A stretch of DNA of 64,000 bases from Pyrenula massariospora. Taxonomy: Eukaryota > Ascomycota > Eurotiomycetes > Pyrenulales > Pyrenulaceae. Position numbers and translations under genes: made by a program. Positions 23,912 to 35,200 of this stretch are shown here, piece after piece. The DNA lies in NCBI GenBank assembly GCA_021030905.1, contig JAGFMI010000010.1, forward strand, positions 682,001 through 746,000. The letters are read 5' to 3'. Numbering within the stretch: position 1 is the stretch's first letter; each line of letters starts with the position of its first letter. The notes under the pieces were generated by a model. That model saw only the letters and a list, made by a program, of their open reading frames with translations, made no database searches and had not been told where the DNA came from.

Positions 23912-24473
23912 TCAATCCCATCTGCGCAAGATTAGTACCTCACTAAAGACAAGCCTCGGGAAAACAAGGAGCGTACCCAGTATCTTTCTGCCGCACAATA
24001 TCTCCCGAGTCTCCAATTTGCTTTCCCTAGTTGATTGTCAGCGCCACCCTTTACTCAAGAATTAACAGCCTCCGTACCGTCTTTTGTCCTTCGACCACCA
24101 ACCGATCCAGCTGGTAAAATTGGCTGATCACTGTCTGCCTCTGAAATGACACTTTAGCATGCATAGACAGCCAAAATTGACATTCTCTTAAACCAAATAC
24201 CGCAACGCAGATCTTCTCCCCTGGTGTACAAGTATCTTCTCTCTAGATTCTCTAACGTACCTTCATTACCTGCAGCTCCCGTAGACCGTGCTGTATTAAC
24301 TCTTGCACCTTTCTCTCATCTTTCTCCTTTTGACTCTCTCTGAAAGCGTCCCTCGTTCTTCTCTTGGCATATTCTCTGAAATTGTAGTTTGCGAATTGGG
24401 AGGATTGTCGGAGGAGGGAGCGAAGAAGAGATCGTGCTTGGAAAGCTGCGTCGCCGGCCGCAGCCGCGGACAT
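23912..24473 (-). CDS. isd11: Isd11 (LYRM4), LYR-motif subunit of the mitochondrial cysteine desulfurase complex
   Basis: Four exons on the complement: 24473-24261, 24140-24078, 24026-23977 and 23921-23912, giving 111 residues. The sequence has the Isd11 pattern: [20 protein letters not shown] (the LYR position reads LLR), [11 protein letters not shown], then [18 protein letters not shown] and the terminal QKDTGWD. Isd11 stabilises and activates the Nfs1 desulfurase with acyl carrier protein in the mitochondrial matrix, for Fe-S cluster assembly. Introns are 120, 51 and 55 nt. The last exon is only 10 nt and supplies the end of Gly, then Trp, Asp and the stop. If that intron were retained the protein would end [10 protein letters not shown], so the conserved GWD end supports splicing. 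The start is the ATG at 24473. Confidence 0.93.
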
Positions 24474-24973
24474 AGTCTGGCTGGACAAGATATGACTCCT
24501 TCAATCTCTGCCTGCACAATGCCTGCTGGCCGGCTGATTGGTTTAGAAGTAAAGCTTCGATGCCCGACGGATCCTGGACGTAGTTCTACTACAAGTTCAG
24601 CTAAGAAGGCTCGCAATGGTGTCGGATAGGCAGTATCGTGTGGCCTAGGGAAATCGGCTTGAAGGCACGTAAGGAAAATGAGAAGGAATGTAGATAGCTC
24701 AATTACAATCAGAAGAAAGAAGTCTAGAGAAATAGCAAACCCGAGCTTCTTCGGCGTGAAGCCGAAAAATTAATAGCGATGACGATCTCCGTCGGAGCTT
24801 GCGGTCTTGTGTTCCTCCGAGCCGCTAACACCAATCTCTGCCTTGAATGTCGTGATTGAAGGTAGCGAGTGTTTTGGTGATACGTGGGCCACATCACTCA
24901 GCTTTGCTTCGGTCTCCTTGAGAGGATGTGATACTGGATAAACTTTCCCTCTGCTTCTCTAATCGGCACCGCA
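24474..24973. promoter_or_regulatory. Shared divergent promoter of isd11 and vma22
   Basis: A 500-bp interval separates the two head-to-head starts and holds no gene. Both neighbours are conserved housekeeping genes, so it must carry both promoters. No specific operator was recognised. Confidence 0.5.
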
Positions 24974-25861
24974 ATGGCCGGTCTCCCTAGTCCGCCAGCA
25001 ACCCCTGCACCTCTCGAAGGCCCATTGGTATCCCCAAAACAATCCTCTACAGCGGACGGTGACCGAGTTGTGCCTCCTGATGAAGGGCTTGAGCTATCAA
25101 GACAGTCTGTTCCAGCCAATTCTCTTGCCTCGAGTATAAACTCATTGCTCATTACCTATCTTTCACACCTTGATGCCTACACCATTCAGCGAGATCTACT
25201 TTCAAATTCACTCGGCTCTGGATTTTTCTCTCTGGCACGTGCGAATGCCAACGCCGCCGGAAACCTCGGCTACGGACGCAGATATGGAACCGAGAGATAT
25301 GATGAGCGAATGAAGGCTAGCAAGAGGATCGGCTGGCAATCAGAGGCTGCTATGAGACAACAGAGAGCTGTCCAGGATGAGGGCAATCAGTTTCAAAGCG
25401 AAGGAAATTCGCAAGTGGGGCTCCATCTCAATTTTCAAATCTTCGATCATATTCAAGATGAGAAAGAGGACGAAGATTCGAAAAATGTGCACAGCAAGCT
25501 TGAGGAGTTGTCTCTAGAGACAAGCGAGGTTGCACGGCAAACCGAAGAGATCTCTCGCTCGTCAGATAAAGATTCAGGGATGTCTTCTTCGAAAGATGTC
25601 CATAGTTCTATATCTCCTACACCTCCAAAGAATGTACCTAAAGCAAAAGCCGCGAAGAATCCGATCCATCAATTCGGGATACTGGTCCCACAACCTTTAC
25701 GCGATGCTCAAACGGCCTTCACCGCTGCGGTTACTAGTTCTATTCCAGAGCTTTTGAACATCAACCAAGAGATGAAACAAATAGAGGCAGAAGTGCAGCG
25801 GTTGAGGGCGTTGCTAGCAAGGGCTGAGCAAGAAGACCAAGTCCCGGACAAACACGGCTAA
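24974..25861 (+). CDS. vma22: Vma22/CCDC115-like V-ATPase assembly factor
   Basis: A single exon of 295 residues. The N-terminal helical part (SSINSLLITYLSHLDAYTIQ, then RDLLSNSLGSGFFSLARAN) and the C-terminal block (NPIHQFGILVPQPLRDAQTAF, residues about 232-252, followed by a coiled coil EMKQIEAEVQRLRALLARAE) are the two conserved parts of fungal Vma22/CCDC115-like proteins. They are joined by a long acidic Ser-rich linker (about 135-230) that is absent from yeast Vma22. The family acts at the ER with Vma12 and Vma21 to assemble the V0 sector of the vacuolar ATPase. No signal or membrane segment is present, as expected for a peripheral factor. It is transcribed away from isd11 and towards erg28. 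Confidence 0.85.
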   Translation: MAGLPSPPATPAPLEGPLVSPKQSSTADGDRVVPPDEGLELSRQSVPANSLASSINSLLITYLSHLDAYTIQRDLLSNSLGSGFFSLARANANAAGNLGYGRRYGTERYDERMKASKRIGWQSEAAMRQQRAVQDEGNQFQSEGNSQVGLHLNFQIFDHIQDEKEDEDSKNVHSKLEELSLETSEVARQTEEISRSSDKDSGMSSSKDVHSSISPTPPKNVPKAKAAKNPIHQFGILVPQPLRDAQTAFTAAVTSSIPELLNINQEMKQIEAEVQRLRALLARAEQEDQVPDKHG

Positions 25862-25973
25862 GAATGTGTATGCCTTGGTGAACAGGATACAAATTACAAA
25901 TTCTGTGGATACAGATTGCACTCCGAAGATTTACTCCGCTTCTCCTGAAGAGATACCTTGGTCTTATCGACCT

Positions 25974-26442
25974 TCATCGCAAATACCAATCCTTTTCCGC
26001 AACCATCCATCCCAAGCCTAAACCAGCATTAAAAAATGGGAAGACCCCCTCCCTCATCCTAACCGTTCTCCAAACAACCAACTCCGACAAAGACAACGCA
26101 AGCACACCTACGAAGCTCCACATGGCCAAACTATACAGTTCAGGGCAATGGATGTGGTAGGCGGCATAGAGGCGAATGAGGCCCGAGTAGACATTCTTGA
26201 TGCCGTAGACATGGGCGAGCAGAGGATTCGGTTGTGGTGCTTTGGGACCGGAAAATTGGCGTAGAGACGATCTTGGATGGAGGTAGGTCAATGTGCTGTG
26301 TAATAGGGCTGCGATGCCGGTCTTTTGAAGATGGTGATTAGCCCGCTGAGCGAGTTTGGCTGGGCTGCTCACGGTCACGTACGTAGAGGAGATAGTATGG
26401 CAGGAGACCGTCAGCGCTGGAGGGTAGGCTGAGAAGGGACAT
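25974..26442 (-). CDS. erg28: Erg28 ergosterol biosynthesis scaffold protein
   Basis: Exons on the complement 26442-26383 and 26321-25974 (61-nt intron: GTACGT, GCTAAT branch site, AAG acceptor) give 135 residues. Four hydrophobic segments are seen: LLPYYLLYTGIAALLHSTL, GLIRLYAAYHI, YSLAMWSFVGVLALSLSELV and FNAGLGLGWMV. The N-terminus MSLLSLPSSADGLLPYYLL and the IRLYAAYHI block are characteristic. Erg28 is an ER membrane protein that tethers the C-4 demethylation enzymes Erg25, Erg26 and Erg27 and other sterol enzymes. The gene converges on vma22, with 112 bp between stop codons. Confidence 0.92.
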
Positions 26443-27358
26443 GATCCCGGTCTAGATCGGTACTCTTTTGAAGCAATCAGATGAGGATAGATCTCCTCAA
26501 AATTTCCTGCTCACGGAACAAAGAAACATCGAATATAAAGAATGTCTCTGCGCTCTAAAGGGGTTGCAGGATTCCACAGCGACTGAAAAAGGGAAAGGCC
26601 GGAAGGACGCGGCTTTGGCTTTACACCGTAGGGGCAATGGCTGTTTTCTGGGAATTGTCGTATTAGCAGGGGATGATAGGCTATGCAATTGGCGTAGTGG
26701 CGCTTTAGACATCGGGATAATTTGATATACATCGTAGTCTTCTAATCTCTACGAGCTACGCGGGGCAAGCAGCAATTTTTGACGGCGGATGTGACTTGGG
26801 TGCACGGGAATAGTGATATCTTCTTTCGAATTGAGCTGGGGTATATCTAATATCTACCATTTGAGTTTTATTCTACAAATGAACAAGTTGGCGTCCTGGT
26901 CACCGTTTCTGGCAAGTTTCAGTGCTGATTTTAGCGGACCTGTCAGAAGTCCCTTGATCCAACGCTTAACTGTGCGGAAACATCACCAACTGATGACCCC
27001 CGAGAAGTGTTCTTGTTCGCTTTCGGCTGGGAACGGGAGCACATTTTACTTGGGATATTTGCTTATGCTCCCGATTGACAGCGATACTTGAAACCCTGTT
27101 TAGCTCACGCGAAAGGGTTGTCACAGCATGCTCGTGTGATGCGTTTCGGTGATTCGCCCCCACGATCGCTCAGCGGTCTTCGAAGGAGCTGATCATCTTT
27201 TCAACGCCCATACCTGATCATGCAACCTGCTAAGATTTAAAGAGGAGAAAGAAACGCTTAGGGGACCTTCGCTCCAAGACCCTTGTGGGTTGACAGACGG
27301 ACCGTCCCGACAAAGTTCGACGAAGAGACCCAGAGATCGAGATTGTCGCCCTCTTTTT
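26443..27358. other. Intergenic, no gene recognised
   Basis: This covers the upstream region of erg28 and the 3' flank of the secreted gene that follows on the complement. Short open frames on both strands have no protein-like features. Confidence 0.5.
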
Positions 27359-28865
27359 CTAAAATACGGCGCAACTGCTCCCATCCGTGGCCATTGTCTT
27401 GTTCGTACAGGAGAGATCCGGGTCCAAAGCTTCCAAGTTCTGCGCATTCCTCTTATAGTTGGGCATTATATCTCGATCATGAACTAAACGGCCTTCCATG
27501 CGAGGGACATCGGGTATCTGGAGTCGCCAGCCACGGTCGGCGAGGGTGGCCAAGAGGCAGTAGTAGACAAAGTTGTCGACGTTGTGCTTGGATTGGTCGG
27601 CGGGAAGAAAATGAACGTCCAGCCAGCCATATGCGCGCATACCATGTCGTGTGGGAGAGGGAAAGTCGAGGCCTGTAGAAACCGATGTCCGGATTGAAAG
27701 TTAGATGGAAATTAAATGGAAAAGATACAGAACAACCAAAACAGACACGTGAAAAAATAATGTAGTCTAGACAGCTAATTCAGGACGAGCGAAAGTAGCA
27801 ACCGAGAAGAAAGCTATCAAGTACTCAGCTAGGAGAAGAATGCGGAGACTAACGGTTGTAAGGAGGGAGATGGTTGAACTTCATAGCATTAGTATTCATC
27901 TCTTGGGAGAGTTAAAACATACCTCATGCAGAAGAACCTGCGATGTCATCGTCCTGAAAGCGTAGAGTGCACCAGGATGGATTTCTGTGTGAGCTTGGCC
28001 GGGAATGAGTTCAACGTCAGTAGTGATGTACCGATTAAGTTCCGTCAACAAAAATTCGTCTAAGGAATGAAGTCGCTGGTTTAGCTGAAAATCGCAGAGC
28101 TAAAGGTGTTCTTTGTCAAATATGGCTCAACCAAACGTGAAGAGAGGTTTCTATTATAGGAACTACTCACAGTTATAGTGGCCTTCGGCTCCACATGTCC
28201 TGGTATAGGATATCCCCAGCTGTACGTTTCTGCTTGTACATCTCGGGTCTGGCAGCCTTGAGTTCCTAACGGCATGTACATTCCATTGACAGTGTCTATC
28301 CACTCTTGGTATTGTCCTGGGAAGTGTGGGTTCTCATTTGGGAAACGCGGCCGGAATACTTGTGGCAGATAAGCGAGAGCCCAGGTCGGTGGATCGGGAC
28401 GAAGTTTCCACCTTGAACCACCGTCTGGATCTTGGAAATCGTTGTCACAGTAAAATCGATAATTCGCCCTCGGCCCGTCGAAGACTCCTCGGAGTTCGGT
28501 CCATGCTCCAACAGCCTGGGTAAATCCTTCAAAGCCATTACGTTAGCCCACATACTCAATACTAAGGGTATGAATGACTTGCTATCAAGGAGTCGAAAAG
28601 CCACTCCATTACGATCACGAGGTGCTTTGAAAATATCTCTGAAAACTTGAGGCATGTACGGATCCCTGTCATCATTCAATCTCCTGTTTGCTGATAACGC
28701 CATATCTATGGCACCGTGGAAACCATCCTCGAAAGGTTGGAAATTCTCATCGTAAGGTTCGCCTTGGAATCGAGCATGACACGAAATATCAACCCAATAA
28801 GTCCACTGTTGCGCATAAGTTGGCACAAAGATGCCTAGTGTTGCAACCTTTGCTAGAAATTGCAT
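27359..28865 (-). CDS. Secreted protein with an intact HExxH site, 5-exon member of the local family
   Basis: Exons on the complement 28865-28563, 28515-28171, 28099-27923, 27878-27854 and 27672-27359 join in frame to 387 residues. Introns are 47 (GTATTG, perfect GCTAAC branch site), 71, 44 and 181 nt. A signal peptide (MQFLAKVATLGIFVPTYA) leads into WTYWVDISC. Later blocks are ANYRFYCDND, LGTQGCQ, ATITLCDF and the C-terminal NFVYYCLLATLADRGWRL. Intron 3 falls between the Glu of LLHE and the next exon FNHLPPYN, so the spliced protein reads HEFNH at residues 274-278, a zinc-metallopeptidase HExxH signature. Exon 4 is only 25 nt. An aspzincin-like (M35) peptidase is possible, but the third zinc ligand was not identified. 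It is probably an extracellular protease-like protein. Confidence 0.82.
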
Positions 28866-30410
28866 GGTATTAAAACAAACGAAAACCCCCTTCGATCTGC
28901 GAAGGCGAGATAACTCAAACTATGCGTCTTGCATGCATGTCAACCCGAACGAAAGCTCGCAAGCGAAAGAAAGGATCTAAAGAACACCCGCCAAAAGAAA
29001 GAGTCCGGTCTGTATTTGGTAGTGGTACACGGCGGCTGTAACTGGCACCTTTTAATTTATACGGGTACTATGTGCACCACATTCAGCCGCAAGGAATGAT
29101 TACATGAGCCTTGTCGGGATGAAATGGAAAGGTAAGACGTCGCAATGCAACATTGACAAGATATTGTCGGATGACGAGCAATGAGAACGTTGACCTGTGG
29201 CTGAAAGCTGTTATGCTTGGTGAATTCGGGGATGAGCGACCACGACACAGGTACTCCGTAGGCGAGCTTTTAATTTTGAAGACCTAGGTACTATCGGGAT
29301 TACGAATTAGGTGCGCCCCTGACACATGGATTTTGAAGATGAGTTTTGAAGCTAAGCTGCACTCAATGGGAAACCCGATAGTACAAGTACCCGCAAGATC
29401 TTCAGGCATCTCGCTCCACCTTCTATCTTCACACCCGGGCTCACTTCAAAAGCAATCATAGCCTCCCGGCTCACCACAGAGAGTGTAGACAGTATACGCC
29501 CTAAGATCGATCTACTCTGATCCATTACCCCAAGCCGAGTATCTCGGCCGCCACCCGATCTCGCGGCTCCTTTCCCGAATTCGAAATCGTTTCAAGCCAT
29601 GTGCTGGTACGGAAAGACCCTGCCGCACGGCGACCTTAAAAGGATCCAAGACTGCAAGGCGTTTCATCAGATTTGGTTAACATTCCCCAAGCCTAACATG
29701 ATCCACGGGGCTGCGTATCAAAAGCTTCTATTGCTGTATCGTAAGCAAGATCACAGTACTGTATGGCGCACACTTTGGCGTAGTAACCAGGTACCCCACC
29801 TCTAACAAAGCTCTTCCTGGAAGTACCAACCTTAGAATCAAGGTAACATCAAGGGTGAAAATAATGCAATTATATAGTAGATCTCCCATATAGCGCTGCG
29901 CACTATACTGTAGACTGTATCGTGTCTAAGAGGCCTGTCACATGCGAACGTACCCATAGAGACTTCATTTCTATACTCCAACCTAGCCGGCTTGTAACCG
30001 GATGGGCCGTCACTTCTGATATCAGCCCCGCTAGGGACGCTTCAGGCTTTAGAACATATGAAATACCCGGCTTTCGCAATCTTTAAGAACTGCATGGGCA
30101 TGCGACAGTCACAACGGGGCATATGATTGAAAAGTTGAGATGTACTGCATGGCTTTAACGCTAGCGAACACGGCACAAGAGCAATGACGAAAGCGTGATG
30201 GTATCCCAGCAAGGCAGCCAATTAGCGCGAACCCGCTGCCTTGTAAAAACAACGCGCATCTTGCCTGCCACCAACTTTCCCAAACACATTACACAGTCCA
30301 TGATTCTAAAAGCCTGCTGCCTCACCAAAGTGAATCAGCTTGAGCTTAGGTAGATCAATAAGACGAAACGAGCGCAAGAGCTCGGTTGGTTGATATCCTC
30401 CTAGCCTCAT
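28866..30410. other. Intergenic, no gene recognised
   Basis: It contains the upstream regions of two divergent genes (the complement secreted gene and the + membrane protein at 30411). A short open frame at 29599-29805 shows no family resemblance. Confidence 0.45.
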
Positions 30411-31590
30411 ATGGCTCCCACGCGACGAAGCAAGTCGCAATCGATATCTAGCGTCCCGGGAGATGTGCTCGACATCCCAAAAAGCCCAAGCACGAAACCT
30501 TCAGGGCCAAAGAGAAGTTCACAGTCGCCGCTTGGACAAGCAAGTCAGCCGTCCAAATCCAGATCCAACTCCTCCAGTCTTCCAGATGCCGTCCGATTCT
30601 TGTTAGCGATCCTCATCTCTTTCAGCCTCTCGACCTTTTTGTTGTCAATACCAGACTTTATTGTGGGGGACCTCGCTGCGGTGTCAAAGGGTGATGCCTC
30701 TTGGCCTGAAGTTATTGGGTTGTTGTTGTGGAAAAGCATGGAGCTTGCGATCTGCTGGGTAGGAGGTTTTGATGGTGAGTTCACTGCTCCAAACCCGTCG
30801 CCGAAATGTCTACTGTGATGCGACTTTCTGACCTTGATAATTAGCATACGACGCGGCGTCCCTAATAACCTTAACGCATGCACCACATCACATTCTCCTA
30901 TGGCTGTTCTACCTCATTAGGCCCACTACCGCTATCCTATCTCTCGCGATTACTGTCATCTCCTTCTCCGTGCCTTTCGCCCTTCTAAGGCCGCTTGCAC
31001 TTATACACTATCCTTCCCACGCTCCAAGAAGCTCAGTATACAATCGATCCATCCTTACGGACCCACAAACCTGGATCTACACTTCTGTCCTCGCAACGGC
31101 AGTCTACACTCTTGTATTGGAGGGTAGCTTTGTGACTTACCTACCCAATTACCTTACGACCAACTTCAATGATCTTCCTATCTTAAGAGCTGAGGTTGCA
31201 CCTGGACAGTATACCTTTATAGGCGTGGCGAGCATGCCCGCTCTCTTGATAGCTCTACTTCCTGTTGGTCTAGCGACACGAGAGTTTCTTTTCGTTCCTT
31301 CAATCTCAACTCCGCCAGCTGGAACTGAGCCAGCAAAGTTTGACACGGCCACCGCCGGCTTCGTGGAACACGTATACCAGAACGTATGGGGCTGGTGGAC
31401 CACCAGGGAGCAGGCCTTGATTGTCCGAGTTACGGTAGCGGCTACTCTGATTCTTGCAAATACGACGCTTGAAATATGGGCGAATGTGAGAGGCGCAACC
31501 CCATTTGGAGCTCTTGGCTTCGCGCTTCCGTGGGCGACCGGCGCTGTAGTATCAGGAATACTTTTAGGATTTGTTGGGAAGTCGAGCTAA
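30411..31590 (+). CDS. Multipass membrane protein of unknown function (2 exons)
   Basis: Exons 30411-30774 and 30845-31590 (70-nt intron: GTGAGT, TCTGAC branch site, TAG) give 369 residues. The first 60 residues are basic and Ser/Pro-rich and would be cytosolic. Then come about seven to eight hydrophobic segments, for example FLLAILISFSLSTFLLSIP, ILLWLFYLI, ILSLAITVISFSVPFALL, IYTSVLATAVYTLVL and GFALPWATGAVVSGILLGFV. No catalytic motif or transporter signature was recognised. The organisation looks like a conserved fungal integral membrane protein. No N-terminal signal peptide is present; membrane insertion would use the internal segments. I make no functional claim. Confidence 0.8.
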
Positions 31591-32274
31591 CCGACACTGA
31601 TCGGAGCTGTTGGTGAAAGTGTCAAGATGTTAGTAGAAGGATTCGACTGAGCGAAGAGGCCCGGAAGAAGATACCACCTTGGTTGTTACGTTCTGCGAAG
31701 GCGTTCAGGGAGTCAATTCACGTTTGGTTATTATGGTTCAGACAAGGGTCTCGGATTTCTCGGCGGGTGATGATGTGAGATCTTATAATAGGATAGATAG
31801 AAAACAATGAGAATCGCCGCGACATTGGGGAGACTCTGTATCGATCTTGTGTTTCATAAACCCGTAGTCCTCAGTACTTGAATGAAACAAGGATGATGGG
31901 CTCCAAACCCCTGGTAGGCATGGGACCCAGCATGGTGGACGGTGGGGCTCGTGCCCCAGTGCGGATGATGTTCCGAGTGACAAACTTGGCCCGGATTGGA
32001 AATTCTGTAGATCTCCCCCCAAAACCCAGCCAAGTCCCGTCGACTTTCCCGCGCAAACTGCATTTCAGAAGCGCGCAACTTCAAAATCTACCTCGGCTGC
32101 AATCGGCGGAAAGTCTATCAGACACTCGACTATGAGACTTCGCACATCAAAAGATATTCGCCCGCGCTGCCCAAAGGCGTGGACGAGGTGACAGAAAGGC
32201 CTTGTCAGATACGAAGCGACCAGATATTGTAACGCCCTCGTGCAGGCGACCTATTTTCACAGCCACCGCCCCAC
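31591..32274. other. efr3 upstream region
   Basis: A 684-bp interval with no gene. It must contain the efr3 promoter and leader. No clear regulatory motif was recognised. Confidence 0.45.
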
Positions 32275-35200
32275 ATGAACACTGTCCGCCAAAAATGTCG
32301 ACCCAGGCATCAGGTCTTAATCCTGAAGTGCTATCCAAGATTTCAAAAAGGCGTCCAAGAAGTCAAGCCAAACTCGAGCGAGCTAAGCTACCTTCTCTAC
32401 TATGCTAGCACGCGACGGAACAAGCTGCAGAAAGTGGGTGCCTTTCTAGAGAAGAGAGCGGCGATCGATGTGGGGAGACAGAGGCTTGGGTAAGACTTGA
32501 TATCCAGAAATTCGTCTACGTATGCTGACATCGTGGAACACGCAGTAATGTCCAGGTCACGTTACAAATCCTTACGGCCCTCATCGAGAAGACACCCCGA
32601 GATCTACCTCTATATGGACAGAGCGTGCTCACTATCCTCGATACGATCCTGCGCTCGCATGACATTAACATGATTGAAGAATCGATTCCGACCTGGGAGG
32701 TATACTGCAAGCACCTAGATACCTCCGCTGTTACCGCTGATCAAGAAACTTCTACGCACTATCAAGACATTGTCAGAGCCTATGCAAGCTATGGGTCCTC
32801 GGCCTACTGGCAGCAGCACAAGAATACTCCGGCTCGGCCAACCGAGATCAGGTGGAAGAAGACTAGTCTGCAGGCCATCAAGGCTGTTGTGGACTCCGAG
32901 GCTCTCAGCGTTGATGGAGGCAAACAGCTACACGTTGTTATGCCGGTGATTCTAGAAAATCTGTATTCAGGTGATGAGGATATTATATCGACTCTCCAGC
33001 AAAAAGCGCAAGCATCGGAAAAATCCGACATAGCACAGGCAAGAAAAAGGCGCATGAGCGTTGCGACTGTCGCAACAGTTGACACGATCGAGGCGAACCC
33101 GGCTTCAGCATCTGGGACCGCTGCAGATGCGGACAAGGTTGCTGAGGAAGAAGTTCGGATATTGGCTGTACGGTCTCTGAAACAAATATATACCGCCGGC
33201 GTTAGCACGAACAGGGGCCAAGTACGAATCGCAACGACATTGACATTGAAGTTCATCGCGAGTCGAGGGCCTGCCAAATTGTCTGTAGCTGACACAAGCT
33301 CACGAATAGGCAAGAGAGGGAACTGGGCCACGTCGCTCATAGAGACTGTTACTCGCTGGACGCCAGTTGCAGAGCGCTTTATCATCGTGGTCACCGCCAT
33401 GGAGACGCTTGTCCGAAGCCCATTTGTTGAAGCAAAATTAGAAACACAGCTAACGCTTGCGACTATGATTGATTGGGTTCTGAGCTCATCAATAAATCTA
33501 ATTGGTCTGAGTGTGATGGATGTCCTGATTGGATTCATTCAACACATTTTGTTATTGCTGCAATTAGGTGGTCGCGATTCGAAAATTGCACCTCATCCAC
33601 AACAGAAAGATGGTATCGACCTATTCCGTGATACGAAGGAGACATTCGAAGGGGGCGTTGAGGAGGATAGAGGTCGTCCGGATCCGGAAGCTGTTACTCC
33701 ATCGCCAACTCGACAAGAGCTGCTCTTACGGCTGCAGAAGTGCATGGGCAGTCTTGCCACTCACATATACTATACAGACCAAATCGCCGACATGCTGCAA
33801 GCAATTCTCTCCAGGCTCAAACCTTCAAACCCCTCGGACATTGCATCAACAGCAATGGCAATTGAACAGCCTACTGCGGCAGCCAACGCTATCGCTGATT
33901 CAGTGAGTTTGAACGAGAATCCAGCGACAGACGGATTCTTTTCTTTTGCCACAGCACGTGTGACAGCTCTGAAAGCATGCAAAGACATACTCTTGGTCGC
34001 AAATCAGCGTCGGTCCCTCACCGGCGCAGCTGCAGAGGCTCGAAGTCGCGTCAACATACAGGTTTGGGAAGGCACTCAATGGTTACTGCGCGATGAGGAT
34101 CGTGAAGTCCGATTTGCCTATGTTGAGGCTCTTTTGGCATGGCTGAGGCTAGAAACGAATAAAAATGACCTACTAATCGCTAAGGATGGACTAAACAGGA
34201 AGAAAACCTCAAAAAGACACACTACGGAAAATGGAGAGTCCAAGATAGCACAACGAGCAATATCCAATGCTTCTCAGCGAGAAAAGAAGAAACCCCTGAG
34301 GTCGACGTTTCTTCAACTACTTCATCTCGCGATTTACGACAACGCTCTAGAAACACCAGAAACAGAGTCGGACATTCTTCTTCTACACCTTCTACTAACA
34401 CAGCTCACGGAGCGTCTAGGCGTCAACGCTGCTCGAAATGCCGTGCCCATGATATTCCGTCTTCAACAGGATATCAAGGGTGGACCTAGCCTTTCAACAT
34501 CAAAGGAAAAGATTAATATTGCCAGCCTAATTCATGGGTATCTGTGGGCTCTTTCGGAGAAATTCGATTTCGAAACGTCCAACGTTGGCGCGGAGGTTCA
34601 CTACGAGATAACAAGGCGCAAGCAGAAACACATATGGTATGAGAAAATTCGATTACCGCCGGCAGCATTAGATCAGATCAGGGCTCCGACCTCTCCCTTG
34701 AACGAGAAAGGTGCATCGGTGACCGACGAAGTTTCGGCCGATTCCTTCAGATTCTTTACGAATCGAAATGCGCTAGTTGCCGATATTACAGCAGCTTACA
34801 ACAATGCCCTTGCATCACCAGTATCTTCCCCTCCTGGGTCTCCAACACGTGTCTTCTCCGTGCCATCGCTCGGGTTCGGATATGGATATGGTGCTTCGCC
34901 TTCTGCCGGTTCAAAAACATCTCCAGAAGACCAACTCCCAGAAAAAGTCCAAGAAGAATTGAAAAGTGATTGGAGCAAGGAAGCTTGTATTGCCGCTGTA
35001 GAGAAGGAGAGCAAGAGAGCATCTTCGCTGTCAGGCTCCAAAGCTGGAACTGGGTCTGGTACTAGGAACAATTACCTTGCCATCAACGGCAACGGCAACG
35101 GCAAAGCCGACGAATCCACGCCGAGAGACGGTACCTCACCGATTCCTCCCCAGGTTCATCATCATGATCACCACAATCACGTCAACCGTGCCTCCTATGG

